Source: Pseudomonas mosselii (GTDB lineage Bacteria; Pseudomonadota; Gammaproteobacteria; Pseudomonadales; Pseudomonadaceae). Taken from it: DNA of 64,000 bases. Below, piece after piece: positions 45,122 to 53,090 of this stretch. Numbering within the stretch: the stretch's first letter is position 1; every line of letters starts with the position of its first letter. The position numbers were made by a program, and so were the translations under genes. Under the pieces are notes generated by a model, which was not told the origin of the DNA, did not search any database, and was given only the letters and a program-made list of their open reading frames with translations. Location of the stretch: the NCBI RefSeq assembly GCF_019823065.1, contig NZ_CP081966.1:2201501-2265500 (forward strand), written 5' to 3'.

Positions 45122-45160
45122 CGTTGACGAGCCTAGGCTCGCGGTTGAGTTATCCTACTG

Positions 45161-45595
45161 ATGTTTAGAACCAGCACCACTGACCTTGCAGGTGTTCCAG
45201 GTATGTTCGGTGACGGACTTGCTCATTGGCATGGCGTGTCGAGAGCGCTTTCGACGCATTGGTATCACGTAAGCGTGAAGCGTTGGATTGAGGGTAGGTT
45301 CGTGCGAGGCGAAGAGATGCTCAACGACGAGCCACGGCTGCACGAGATGCTCCAGGCCCAGGATGATCAGTTCATCGTTGAAGATGTCCAGGTCGTTACA
45401 CCGGCGCGGCTTAACGGCGGTGAGCATTGGCGGATGGAACGGTTAGCCTCTCTCGCACTCGGGTATGACAAGAATGACTGCCCTGTGTGCTTGCTCGAAG
45501 TAGAGAGCGGGAGCGTTTACAACGACTCATGTGATACCGACTTCGATCCAGCCAACCTGAGTAAAGTCAGGGAGCTGTACCGAGCGTCGGCTTAG
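45161..45595 (+). CDS. Hypothetical protein
   Basis: A 144-residue soluble protein starting MFRTSTTDLAGVPG, 39 bases downstream of the DUF6957-like gene in the same direction. It is acidic overall, with the Cys-containing segment NDCPVCLLEVESG. I recognise no family. Its place between two DUF6957-like genes suggests a common transcript. Confidence 0.55.
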   Translation: MFRTSTTDLAGVPGMFGDGLAHWHGVSRALSTHWYHVSVKRWIEGRFVRGEEMLNDEPRLHEMLQAQDDQFIVEDVQVVTPARLNGGEHWRMERLASLALGYDKNDCPVCLLEVESGSVYNDSCDTDFDPANLSKVRELYRASA

Positions 45596-45644
45596 TTTGT
45601 CTCTGACTCCTACCAAATACATAGCCTGAGCGAGGAGTTTTTCT

Positions 45645-46037
45645 TTGGCAGTCTCAAATGTCTACGCCGTTGACCTTCACAGCCGGCGGTACACAGATTT
45701 CGATCTCTTGCGCATAGGTCGTGCCGCTGGCCAGGGCTATGCACAACCTGTGACCGCGTTTCTGGTAAATGTCCAGATCATCGCCTGCAGCGCTGTGGGT
45801 GTGGTCTTCGGGCATGTCCGTGCAGCAAATCCGATCGGACGATTTGCTGATGGGCACTACCTACGCACATCCGACATCCAGAGCGTTCAGAAAGAAGGCC
45901 GCTTTTGGGTCGTTACTACGCTGAATTCACGGTATGTCCTAGCGTCGTTTCGCAGGGATGGCGGCCGGGCTGGATTGCGCGATTTTTTGAAGTTGGGGTC
46001 GAAGGGGTTCTTTATTAGCCCTGGCCGCTTGCACTAA
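45645..46037 (+). CDS. Hypothetical protein, second DUF6957-like copy
   Basis: A 130-residue protein starting at TTG (reads MAVSNVYAVDLHSRR), seven bases after GAGGAG. The segment HVRAANPIGRFADGHYLRTS followed by FWVVTTLNSRYVLASF lines up with HNVRADSAGRFQPGSWVRSS and FFETRNTVYVLVG of the protein at 44729-45121, with the same length of 130 residues. A diverged tandem copy is the simplest reading. Confidence 0.55.
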   Translation: MAVSNVYAVDLHSRRYTDFDLLRIGRAAGQGYAQPVTAFLVNVQIIACSAVGVVFGHVRAANPIGRFADGHYLRTSDIQSVQKEGRFWVVTTLNSRYVLASFRRDGGRAGLRDFLKLGSKGFFISPGRLH

Positions 46038-46139
46038 AAAATAGTTTTTTGAAATAAGCGGCTTCCTGGTGAAGCTGCTGACGCTCTCCCTTTGCCTGAA
46101 AACGGGTGATGGAAGATTTTATGACAGGAGTTAGTCATA

Positions 46140-46691
46140 GTGATTGCTGATTACATCAAGGTCTCTGGAAAGCTTGAAGATATTCGAGTCTTTGAGCACA
46201 GGGAGGGTAGTGTTCAAGTAATAATGAAGATTGATGGTGTTCTGGTGCCGAATACCGTCATTCCAATTCAGCTGTACGAAGAAATCGAAGCTGGTAAGCA
46301 CTATGATTTTTATTGTGTCTACAAAAAGTCAAGGAACAAACTCAAGAACACGGGTGCGATGTATGGCTTCAGGGAGGAGGGTGGACGGATTCGCACTTTG
46401 ACGAAGCTCCGCTTGGCGACACCGATTTATATGCTGTTTTACGGAGCTATCTGGTTCGCGGCGGCATACGTAGCAGTGTTTATTCTTGCTCTTCTACCAG
46501 TTCTCGCAGATCACCCTAGGACGGGAGCTATGCCTGTATTGCACAGCTATTCAATGCTTGGTGGTGCAGTGCCCGCATTGTACTTTGTCTGGAGCATTAT
46601 CAATTTCTGGCGCAAGTCTGGGAATCTTGAGGCATGGCCTAGCGTCGCACCAAGCGTCGTGATCGAGCGTTTCAGTAAGCTCCACAAGTAA
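46140..46691 (+). CDS. Hypothetical two-helix membrane protein
   Basis: A 183-residue protein starting with GTG, nine bases after ACAGGAG. Residues 1-90 are soluble and strand-rich. Two membrane helices follow (about 97-118 and 138-157) with a short basic C-terminal tail. The N-terminal domain could be an OB-like fold (VSGKLEDIRVFEHREGSVQV). No family recognised. It lies in the same direction as the three genes before it. Confidence 0.55.
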   Translation: MIADYIKVSGKLEDIRVFEHREGSVQVIMKIDGVLVPNTVIPIQLYEEIEAGKHYDFYCVYKKSRNKLKNTGAMYGFREEGGRIRTLTKLRLATPIYMLFYGAIWFAAAYVAVFILALLPVLADHPRTGAMPVLHSYSMLGGAVPALYFVWSIINFWRKSGNLEAWPSVAPSVVIERFSKLHK

Positions 46692-46708
46692 GCGATCTTG
46701 CCTGAGAG

Positions 46709-46918
46709 CTACAGCTTGGGCGTGCCGCTGCGCGGCCAGGCTGTCGTGAATCGAGCCCGCATTACGGTCTCGACCCTGTCGGGCTTCCATCCTTTCACGT
46801 CTTCGGCCTTCCTGGCCTGCGCGCTCCGCTTGCGTAAGTGAGCTGGTTGCAGGCCTGGGTAGGAGGTATGAACCTCAGTTTTGTAGGTGGCCTTTTTCCG
46901 AGTTGTTGGTGTAGCCAT
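46709..46918 (-). CDS. Small basic hypothetical protein
   Basis: A 69-residue, Arg/Lys/Thr-rich protein starting MATPTTRKKATYKTEV. The upstream ribosome binding site is weak (GAGG thirteen bases away). It may be a small nucleic-acid-binding protein; it may also be spurious. Confidence 0.35.
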   Translation of the reverse strand: MATPTTRKKATYKTEVHTSYPGLQPAHLRKRSAQARKAEDVKGWKPDRVETVMRARFTTAWPRSGTPKL

Positions 46919-46951
46919 TTTCTAAGCTTGCCTCAACTAGCCGGGAAAATA

Positions 46952-46977
46952 AAAAAGCCCGCAATTTTGCGGGCTTA
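46952..46977. terminator. Bidirectional terminator
   Basis: AAAAAAGCCCGC-AATTTT-GCGGGCTTAAATTT lies 23 bases beyond the stop of the minus-strand tyrosinase-like gene and ends it. Confidence 0.75.
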
Positions 46978-46999
46978 AATTTGGTGTTAGAAGAATAAA

Positions 47000-47755
47000 T
47001 TAACGTTTCCAGGCTCGCTCAAATCTTAGTATTGTATCAACGGTCTCTATGGCATCTTTTAGCATTTTCTCATCGGTCGGTGCATGTCCCATTACATGAC
47101 CTCCATGCTCGCCAGGCGCTTTTGGAGTTGTATCTGGACTCTGGTTGTGGGCGGTCTGCCAAGCCGCATAACATTCATCAATCCAACCATGCAGCTGGTA
47201 GAAGACCTTATTTCGATGGGCTGTAGACGGGCTACCCATGCTGAAGTCCCTAGCCAAACCATTCCCTTCCTCTATATAGCTAACCGCACCATGTGCCAAA
47301 TCATGCAATCCAGCCCCAAATTCTTGATTGTCATCTGGGCACGGCTCCATGAAAGCCCCGAGTTCGTCAAGGGAGCCTGATTTTATCAATTTATCAATTT
47401 CTTTACTTCCCGCGTTGACGTGTCCTGCAGATACATTAAAGTTTTTCTCTATGAAATTCGCTACATCATCGGGTATTGAAGTCCATGGCTGGTAACTGAT
47501 TTTCACGTCAGGAAACTGTTCGAGGAGCCACTTATATTCACGCATCATATCCCGGTGGAAAGTGAGGAATTCTGCACCTGCTCCTGGTTCATCGCGAAAT
47601 TTTAATGTCGGAAACATTTGCCTAGCAGCTTTCCAGGCAGCTCTGGCGGAAGCGTTTGGCATTTCACTTTCTCGCACCCGTGCGAGGTGCCAGTATGGAT
47701 GGTGCCCGTCAAATAGTTTTTTGACTGCAGAAAGAAGTGGCTCAGGAAGTTCCAT
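47000..47755 (-). CDS. Tyrosinase-like copper-site protein
   Basis: A 251-residue protein starting MELPEPLLSAVKKL, with AGGTG six bases upstream of the ATG at 47755 (an ATG three codons earlier is possible). Its histidine layout resembles a type 3 dicopper enzyme: HHPYWH near the start, EFLTFHRDMMREYKWL like the CuA helix, then LHDLAHGAV, and VFYQLHGWIDECYAAWQ like the CuB helix with its downstream Asp and Trp. It lacks a signal peptide. If copper is bound, it could oxidise phenols or bind oxygen. No caddie or copper chaperone gene is adjacent. Family placement is by motif only. Confidence 0.55.
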   Translation of the reverse strand: MELPEPLLSAVKKLFDGHHPYWHLARVRESEMPNASARAAWKAARQMFPTLKFRDEPGAGAEFLTFHRDMMREYKWLLEQFPDVKISYQPWTSIPDDVANFIEKNFNVSAGHVNAGSKEIDKLIKSGSLDELGAFMEPCPDDNQEFGAGLHDLAHGAVSYIEEGNGLARDFSMGSPSTAHRNKVFYQLHGWIDECYAAWQTAHNQSPDTTPKAPGEHGGHVMGHAPTDEKMLKDAIETVDTILRFERAWKR

Positions 47756-47948
47756 GGTATGCACCTGTCGTTAGAGTTGGCATTTCGGAATGCGGCGGGC
47801 CTTGAGCAACTGGCTTGAAACCAGCTGTATAGAAACGCTGCATTCGAGAGAACGATAGACCCAAATCGCCATCATCATGAGGCGCCACTGGAAGCTCTAG
47901 CCAAGTCGCCACATTCCGTAGCGCCTGCCCTGACATAGCCCTTCGCAA
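47742..47948 (-). pseudogene. Possible acetyltransferase C-terminal remnant
   Basis: A 68-residue frame ending 14 bases inside the next gene. The segment LELPVAPHDDGDLGL followed by MQRFYTAGFKPV resembles the last strand and helix of GNAT proteins, where a Tyr lies before GF. The N-terminal acetyl-CoA part is missing. It could instead be a short upstream gene coupled to the tyrosinase-like gene. Confidence 0.25.
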
Positions 47949-48065
47949 ACAGGAGTCAAGTTCACGCGCAGCTCCGTCTTGCTAGTGAATCCAGCGTTTT
48001 TCTGGATAAGCGGTACGGTATCGCTGTACTCTTGCAGCCAGCCAACAACCAACAGGATTCACAAA

Positions 48066-48428
48066 ATGTCGCGCCTTGCCGAGTACCGTCGCCTGGAACA
48101 GCAGCTCGCAGCTCAGCTCGCAGAGCTGGAAGCCTTAAAGGAAGACAACGGCCTCAAAGAGGAGATGGAGTTTGAAAGCAAGCTGCGTACTCTCCTGGGC
48201 GAATACGGTTTCAGTCTGCGAGATGTCATCAACATTCTCGACCCGCAAGCCAGCAGCCGTCTGGGCGCGGTAGTGGAGCCTGTTAGCACTCGCAAGCCTC
48301 GCGAAGTTAAGACGTACAAGAACCCACATACGGGTGAAGTGATTCAGACTAAGGGCGGTAACCACACCGTTCTCAAGTCGTGGAAGAATGAGTACGGCGC
48401 AGAAACTGTAGAGACCTGGCGTCAATAA
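48066..48428 (+). CDS. MvaT/MvaU-family H-NS-like silencer
   Basis: A 120-residue protein starting MSRLAEYRRLEQQLAAQLAE, the coiled-coil oligomerisation region of Pseudomonas MvaT/TurA proteins. The C-terminal DNA-binding part ends TYKNPHTGEVIQTKGGNH followed by LKSWKNEYG, including the AT-hook-like loop. MvaT proteins bind AT-rich foreign DNA and silence it. A copy within the island could silence its cargo or bridge with chromosomal MvaT. It has its own terminator, so it is monocistronic. Confidence 0.88.
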   Translation: MSRLAEYRRLEQQLAAQLAELEALKEDNGLKEEMEFESKLRTLLGEYGFSLRDVINILDPQASSRLGAVVEPVSTRKPREVKTYKNPHTGEVIQTKGGNHTVLKSWKNEYGAETVETWRQ

Positions 48429-48433
48429 GCTCC

Positions 48434-48461
48434 TCAGAGGCCTCCTTCGGGAGGCCTTTTC
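48434..48461 (+). terminator. Terminator of the MvaT-like gene
   Basis: AGAGGCCTCC-TTC-GGGAGGCCTTTT is a strong GC hairpin with a short T-run, 6 bases after the stop. Confidence 0.88.
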
Positions 48462-48765
48462 ATTTGTCGGCGAATCCTTCGCTGAGGCAGGCTCTAAGCG
48501 TGATACGGGCTGCTAGCCTGCATCGACTACTGATGATGACGGCTCCTTTCGGTGGTGGCTTGCGGTTGTCCTGGGCATGGCTGCTAGCTGTTCTCTAGCC
48601 GTCAGCCTCTTGGCATCATCGCCATGGCTCACCACTTCCCACCAAAGCTTGATGTCACCAAGCTTTTTGACAACGCTCTGACTGTGATCCAGCTCGGGAT
48701 CAAGTTGACTTCGCTATGATGGCAATTATCTGGCCTGTGGTTTGGCTGCAAGGATCGAATGCCGT
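48462..48765. other. Intergenic region, no supported gene
   Basis: About 300 bases before the NTPase gene. An inverted pair TGACGGCT/AGCCGTCA lies about 50 bases apart near 48,537-48,604. No coding frame or known RNA is visible; the promoter of the two-gene nuclease module should be here. Confidence 0.4.
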
Positions 48766-51024
48766 ATGACTACTCCAAAATACGACCTCCACCTCTTGGG
48801 TTGGCACAGCTTTCAGCAGTTGTGCATGGCAGTGGCTTCCACCGTGTTGGGGCAGACGGTGGAGACGTTTCTTGAGGGGAACGACGGGGGGCGCGACGGA
48901 GGATTCAAAGGTAGGTGGTCGCCTCAGCCAAATGAGTTCTATGAAGGTGAATACGTCATCCAGTGCAAGTTCACATCACGCCGTGAGCACAATCTTTCGC
49001 TGTCCGATGTGGCAGCAGAGCTCACCAAGGTGCGCCGCCTTGTCGCTCAGGGAGTGTGTGACGTCTATGTCCTCATGACCAATGCTGATTGGACTGGGGA
49101 AAGTCATCTCAAAATCAAGCAGGCATTTGAAAGCGAGGGTGCAAAGCACGTTCTCTTGCTGGGCTCGACGTGGATATGCGAAAAAATCCAACTGAACAGT
49201 AGCCTCCGCATGAATGTGCCTCGGCTCTATGGTCTGGGCGACCTCAGTCAGATCCTGGATGAGAGACGATACAAGCAGACAAAGGCGCTGCTGACTGAGC
49301 TGCCCGATCTGGCAAAGCTGGTAGTGACCGGTACCTATCGAAAAGCCCTTCAGGCTCTGCAGCAGCATGGCTTTGTGCTCTTGGTTGGGGAGCCCGCTGC
49401 TGGCAAAACGACGATCGCCTCGCTTATGGCCATGTGTGCGATGGACAAGTGGGAAAGTCTTGTTTTGAAGCTGGAGAGGCCTGAGCAAATACGAGATCAC
49501 TGGAATACCGAGGAAACATCCCAGCTCATATGGGTTGATGACGCCTTCGGGGCGATGCAGTACGAAGCTGACCTGGTGATGGAGTGGAACCGAATACTCC
49601 CGGCGCTCTCGACGATGATTCGAGCTGGCCATCGAGTAGTCCTGACTAGCCGTGATTACATCTACAAAAACGCACGACGCGACCTCAAGAGAACGGCGTT
49701 TCCTTTGATAGAGGAGAGCCAGGTGGTCATTGACGTCAAGGAGCTGACCTCCCGGGAAAAGTCAGAGATCCTCTACAACCACATAAAGCTAGGGAACCAA
49801 TCTCAGCGAGTTCGGACAGCCTTGAAGGAGTTCCTTCCTGCGGTGGCGGCGCACAGCCGGTTCGCTCCCGAGACAGCTCGGCGCTTGGGCAGTGTTGAGT
49901 TCACCAAGAGCCTCAAGATCGGCCAGAAAGGTATCGACGAGTTTGTCGCTAAGCAGGAACGATGGCTCGTCGAAACGATGCAGGGTATGGATGACGAAAG
50001 CCAAGCTGCATTAGCTGTGCTTTACATGAAGCACGGCGCTCTTGAAAGCCCGGTCAATCTCTCTGTGGATGAGAACCATGCAGTTGGGAGGCTAGGTAGT
50101 AGCCAAGCCGGTTGCATACGGGCTCTAGAAAGCCTCCGGGGAAGCTTTGTACAGCTAGCAGATACAGCCGAGGGACGCTTCTGGAAGTACAAGCATCCTA
50201 CGATTGGAGATGCGTTTGCGTTGATACTTGCCCAGAGTCCAGATCATCTGCAAATTTTTGTGAATGGCACACCCATTGAGCGATTGATGGAACTGGTGAC
50301 GTGCGGCGACACAGGCGTTCAGAACGCTACGATTTTGCCCTCAAGCATGTTTGCAGTGATCGCGAAACGATGCTGTGAATACGTCACATGTGAGGCTGAT
50401 GTGGAGCGTGCGAGGCGGGGAAGGCTGTACTCGTTCCTGCTGCGTAGGGCTGACGACGTTTTTCTACGCACCTATTCGAAGCTTGACGGAAAGCTTCACT
50501 CCGGTTTGGTTCGTGACTTCGCGAGAAACCTGTTCACGAATTCGTCTGACCTGGCTCTTCGTCTGCTTCGGCAAGGTCTTTTGCCGAAGTCAGCCAGGGA
50601 TGCAATCTCGATCAAGATCCACGATTTTGTATTTGATGATGATGAGCTAGGGTACATCCACGACCAAGAGATGCACGAGTTCCTTAATGACGAGGAGCGG
50701 GAGAATTTCTACAACGATGTACAGAAGTATGTGTTGACTGATTTAGACAGGATTCGCAAGTCTCAGCAGGAGTCATACAGTTATGAGAACGATCCTGACT
50801 ACCACCTCTCTGAATTCATCGAGGAGCTAGAGGGGATCCAAGCGGCTTTCCCTGAGTGGCCTGGTGTGGAAGATGTGGTCGATACCCAAAGGCGTCGAGT
50901 TGACGATTGGGTGAGTGAGGTATCCCAGGAAAGGGGAGACGAGCCTGCGGTCGGCCGAAGCGATTTCATGCGCCCATCTGCACAGAATGGCGGAAGGAAT
51001 ATCTTTGACGATGTAGATTTATAG
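48766..51024 (+). CDS. Mrr-like nuclease fused to nSTAND3-type NTPase
   Basis: A 752-residue protein starting MTTPKYDLHLLGWHSFQQLC. Residues 5-100 are a restriction-endonuclease-like fold: Asp44 in GGRDGGFKG and Gln66-x-Lys68 in VIQCKF form the D-QxK site. A STAND-type P-loop NTPase follows, with Walker A GEPAAGKTT near residue 208 and Walker B LIWVDDAFG near 255. The remaining 400 residues are helical and may sense a trigger. The plan, effector nuclease plus STAND switch, is that of anti-phage sensors of the Avs type, although this NTPase looks like the nSTAND3 group. A second nuclease gene follows after 23 bases. Confidence 0.75.
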   Translation: MTTPKYDLHLLGWHSFQQLCMAVASTVLGQTVETFLEGNDGGRDGGFKGRWSPQPNEFYEGEYVIQCKFTSRREHNLSLSDVAAELTKVRRLVAQGVCDVYVLMTNADWTGESHLKIKQAFESEGAKHVLLLGSTWICEKIQLNSSLRMNVPRLYGLGDLSQILDERRYKQTKALLTELPDLAKLVVTGTYRKALQALQQHGFVLLVGEPAAGKTTIASLMAMCAMDKWESLVLKLERPEQIRDHWNTEETSQLIWVDDAFGAMQYEADLVMEWNRILPALSTMIRAGHRVVLTSRDYIYKNARRDLKRTAFPLIEESQVVIDVKELTSREKSEILYNHIKLGNQSQRVRTALKEFLPAVAAHSRFAPETARRLGSVEFTKSLKIGQKGIDEFVAKQERWLVETMQGMDDESQAALAVLYMKHGALESPVNLSVDENHAVGRLGSSQAGCIRALESLRGSFVQLADTAEGRFWKYKHPTIGDAFALILAQSPDHLQIFVNGTPIERLMELVTCGDTGVQNATILPSSMFAVIAKRCCEYVTCEADVERARRGRLYSFLLRRADDVFLRTYSKLDGKLHSGLVRDFARNLFTNSSDLALRLLRQGLLPKSARDAISIKIHDFVFDDDELGYIHDQEMHEFLNDEERENFYNDVQKYVLTDLDRIRKSQQESYSYENDPDYHLSEFIEELEGIQAAFPEWPGVEDVVDTQRRRVDDWVSEVSQERGDEPAVGRSDFMRPSAQNGGRNIFDDVDL

Positions 51025-51047
51025 GCGAAGGGAACGGGGCTAAGGCG

Positions 51048-52235
51048 TTGCCAGAATTGTCTGATCGCGAGCTGGAGAAGCGAGTAGAGAATGCACAGAT
51101 CGACATCAAGTCATGGGCGGAGAGAAATGACCTCTGGTACGACAGTGGATTCACATCCTATGCCGAACGCGTAGATGGTGAGCCCGGAGAAGAGGCTGTG
51201 GTCTTCATCCTATACAGCAGCGGAGATCTCGCCCGGTTGCTGGATGAGGATCTCGATCCCCGGTTGCGGGCAGAGCTTGACCAGATATGCGAATCGCATG
51301 GTTTCTGGTTCGATAACAATGACGGTTGCTCCTACTACTTCTTCGCAACGACGGAAGAAATGCAGGCCGCATACGATCAATACTTCCATTGGAAATGGGT
51401 CTGTAGCCTGATCGTCGAAGATTTCAGCGATATCTATGCTGAGCTCTACCAGTATTTCCAAGCTCGTCCCGAGCGCTTGTACAACCTCACCCCCCGGGAG
51501 TTCGAGATTCTGCTCTACCGTGTGTTCCAAGCCCAGGGCTATGAATCACAGGTAGGGCCTGGAGTAGGAGACGGCGGTGTCGACGTTCGGTTGCTTCAGC
51601 GGGGCCCTCTCGGCGACACGCTGACATACGTGCAGGCGAAGCGGTATTCACCCAGGCATCCTATCCGGCTCGATGCTGTTCAGGCATTGCGTGGCGTGGT
51701 CGCGAACGACGGAGTCAGTCACGGCATTTTCGTGACGACATCCAGGTACCTCCCTAGTGCTCATAAGTTCGCGCGGGCTTCAAATGGCGTGCTTGAACTC
51801 AAGGATTCAGGTGACGTTGCCGAGTGGTGTAATCAGGCCCAGCAAGGAATCGTCCAGGATAAGTCGACGTTGGTTTCCGACTCGCATGTGCTGTCTTTGT
51901 TGCGACGCGTCCAGGCCGGAGAGAAGGCATTGGTAACCCATGCCCATACTGGCTACAGCACCATCACCAATTCGTTCGCACTGGTTCTCAAGGAAACCAA
52001 GCAGGCCGCATTGCTCATGTGCTTACCTAGGCGGAACCTGTTCCAAGACGCTCATGGCTTGGAAGGGCATGAGATACCTGTGCTTGATCATCAGATACTG
52101 GCGATGAGGCGGATAGAAACTGTATTCCGTGCCAAACGCTCTGTGGATGATCAGGGGAGGGTGAGCTATTGGGACGGCAAGAATCTGTATTCCGCTTGGG
52201 ATCAACAGCCTTGCCGCTTCAGTCACTTGGATTGA
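51048..52235 (+). CDS. Mrr-type restriction endonuclease domain protein
   Basis: A 395-residue protein starting with TTG (reads MPELSDRELEKRVEN). Residues 140-260 form an Mrr_cat fold: LTPREFEILLYRVFQAQGYE, then Asp179 in GDGGVDV and Gln196-x-Lys198 in VQAKRY. The first 130 residues and last 130 match no family I know. It lies 23 bases after the Mrr-NTPase gene, so the two are most likely one operon. Two D-QxK nucleases in tandem suggest a defence module in which one protein detects and both cut DNA. The target is unknown. Confidence 0.72.
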   Translation: MPELSDRELEKRVENAQIDIKSWAERNDLWYDSGFTSYAERVDGEPGEEAVVFILYSSGDLARLLDEDLDPRLRAELDQICESHGFWFDNNDGCSYYFFATTEEMQAAYDQYFHWKWVCSLIVEDFSDIYAELYQYFQARPERLYNLTPREFEILLYRVFQAQGYESQVGPGVGDGGVDVRLLQRGPLGDTLTYVQAKRYSPRHPIRLDAVQALRGVVANDGVSHGIFVTTSRYLPSAHKFARASNGVLELKDSGDVAEWCNQAQQGIVQDKSTLVSDSHVLSLLRRVQAGEKALVTHAHTGYSTITNSFALVLKETKQAALLMCLPRRNLFQDAHGLEGHEIPVLDHQILAMRRIETVFRAKRSVDDQGRVSYWDGKNLYSAWDQQPCRFSHLD

Positions 52236-52253
52236 CTACGAATGATCGGCTTC

Positions 52254-52439
52254 CTAGGAGCGGTTCAAAGCCCGCCTGGCTTTCCATTGGTCAGTGATGA
52301 TTGTGGCCAGGAGTGAACCAAAGACGCCGATGATGAAATCGTAGAAGTAGTTCAAGAAGGTCTCCATGGCGTTGGTGGCGCTAGCAGCCTTTTTGAAGCG
52401 GTTGATCTTTTGGTCTGTGAAAGACTTTAGCTTGAGCAC
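52254..52439 (-). CDS. Possible small membrane protein
   Basis: A 61-residue frame with a GTG start, or 37 residues from an internal ATG at 52367 (METFLNYFYDFIIGV). One membrane helix (FIIGVFGSLLATII) is followed by a basic tail (KARRALNRS), the layout of small type I toxins and of minor membrane regulators. No good ribosome binding site is seen for either start. It is antisense-oriented between the Mrr gene and the graspetide precursor. Confidence 0.35.
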   Translation of the reverse strand: MLKLKSFTDQKINRFKKAASATNAMETFLNYFYDFIIGVFGSLLATIITDQWKARRALNRS

Positions 52440-52578
52440 CTCTTCGTATGCGAGTTGAGTCCGCGCTGTTCCGGTGGATTTCTATTGAGGCTTGATCTTC
52501 ATTTACCGCCATGGTGGCCAAATGGTACTGTCAGTCTGTTGTCGCCTTTCGCGACTCGCCGGCATAGGAGAAGCCAGC

Positions 52579-53076
52579 TTGGGAGCATCAGCAAATGTGC
52601 CCGGAACATCGCCATTCCTTTCGAGGTTCGCCACACCAAGGACAGGGGAAGATAAGATTCCCGGCTACTACTCCTCTGAGCTCAACATGTGGGCGGTCGA
52701 CTCGCCGGCAGGAGTAGTGCCGATCATTGCAGATGGGGCTCTGAATGAGCTCATGACCAAGACCAAGGTCAACGCAGAACAAGATGACGAGGCGTGCTGG
52801 CAGGTTGAACTCCTGACCAAGACCTACCAAAAGGTCGAGAGCGACGATGACGACCCTTCTCCCTATCGTGGTCAGTCCTCCGTTGAGCTGCGTGACTTTG
52901 ATTCCAGCAATCAGCTGCTGCAGTTGGTGACCAAGACAGATGCAAACACCGAGCGCGATGATCGGTGCGAGGCCAATCATATTCTCGAGCTGATCACCAA
53001 GACCAATGTCGAGTTGGAGCGTGACGACAATGGCGATCCAACATTCGGGCTCGACACTCGCTACTACTCAGACTGA
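52579..53076 (+). CDS. Graspetide-type RiPP precursor with four core repeats
   Basis: A 165-residue peptide starting at TTG, eight bases after AGGAG, the only in-frame start with a ribosome binding site. Residues 12-17 read PFLSRF, close to the PFFARF leader motif by which microviridin-type ATP-grasp enzymes recognise their substrates. Four copies of (E/Q)L-x-TKT-x4-E-x-DD begin at residues 57, 77, 115 and 137; each offers two Thr and one Lys as nucleophiles and Glu/Asp as acceptors for ester or amide cross-links. The C-terminus is GLDTRYYSD. The maturase gene follows after 14 bases. No known graspetide with exactly this core comes to mind. Confidence 0.8.
   Translation: MGASANVPGTSPFLSRFATPRTGEDKIPGYYSSELNMWAVDSPAGVVPIIADGALNELMTKTKVNAEQDDEACWQVELLTKTYQKVESDDDDPSPYRGQSSVELRDFDSSNQLLQLVTKTDANTERDDRCEANHILELITKTNVELERDDNGDPTFGLDTRYYSD
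52747..53028 (+). repeat. Coding region of the four TKT-x4-E-x-DD core repeats
   Basis: Units start at 52747, 52807, 52921 and 52987, encoding ELMTKTKVNAEQDD, ELLTKTYQKVESDD, QLVTKTDANTERDD and ELITKTNVELERDD. Spacing is 20, 38 and 22 residues; the long gap may hide a decayed unit (VELRDFDSS). The fixed TKT, E and DD positions amid free change in between indicate selection on the cross-linking residues. Confidence 0.8.
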
Positions 53077-53090
53077 TCTGGACGCGCACC

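Noticed and set aside
52747..53028. Short repeats considered as a CRISPR array
   Set aside because: The repeats are conserved at protein level in one frame, with irregular spacing and no cas genes; they are peptide cores.
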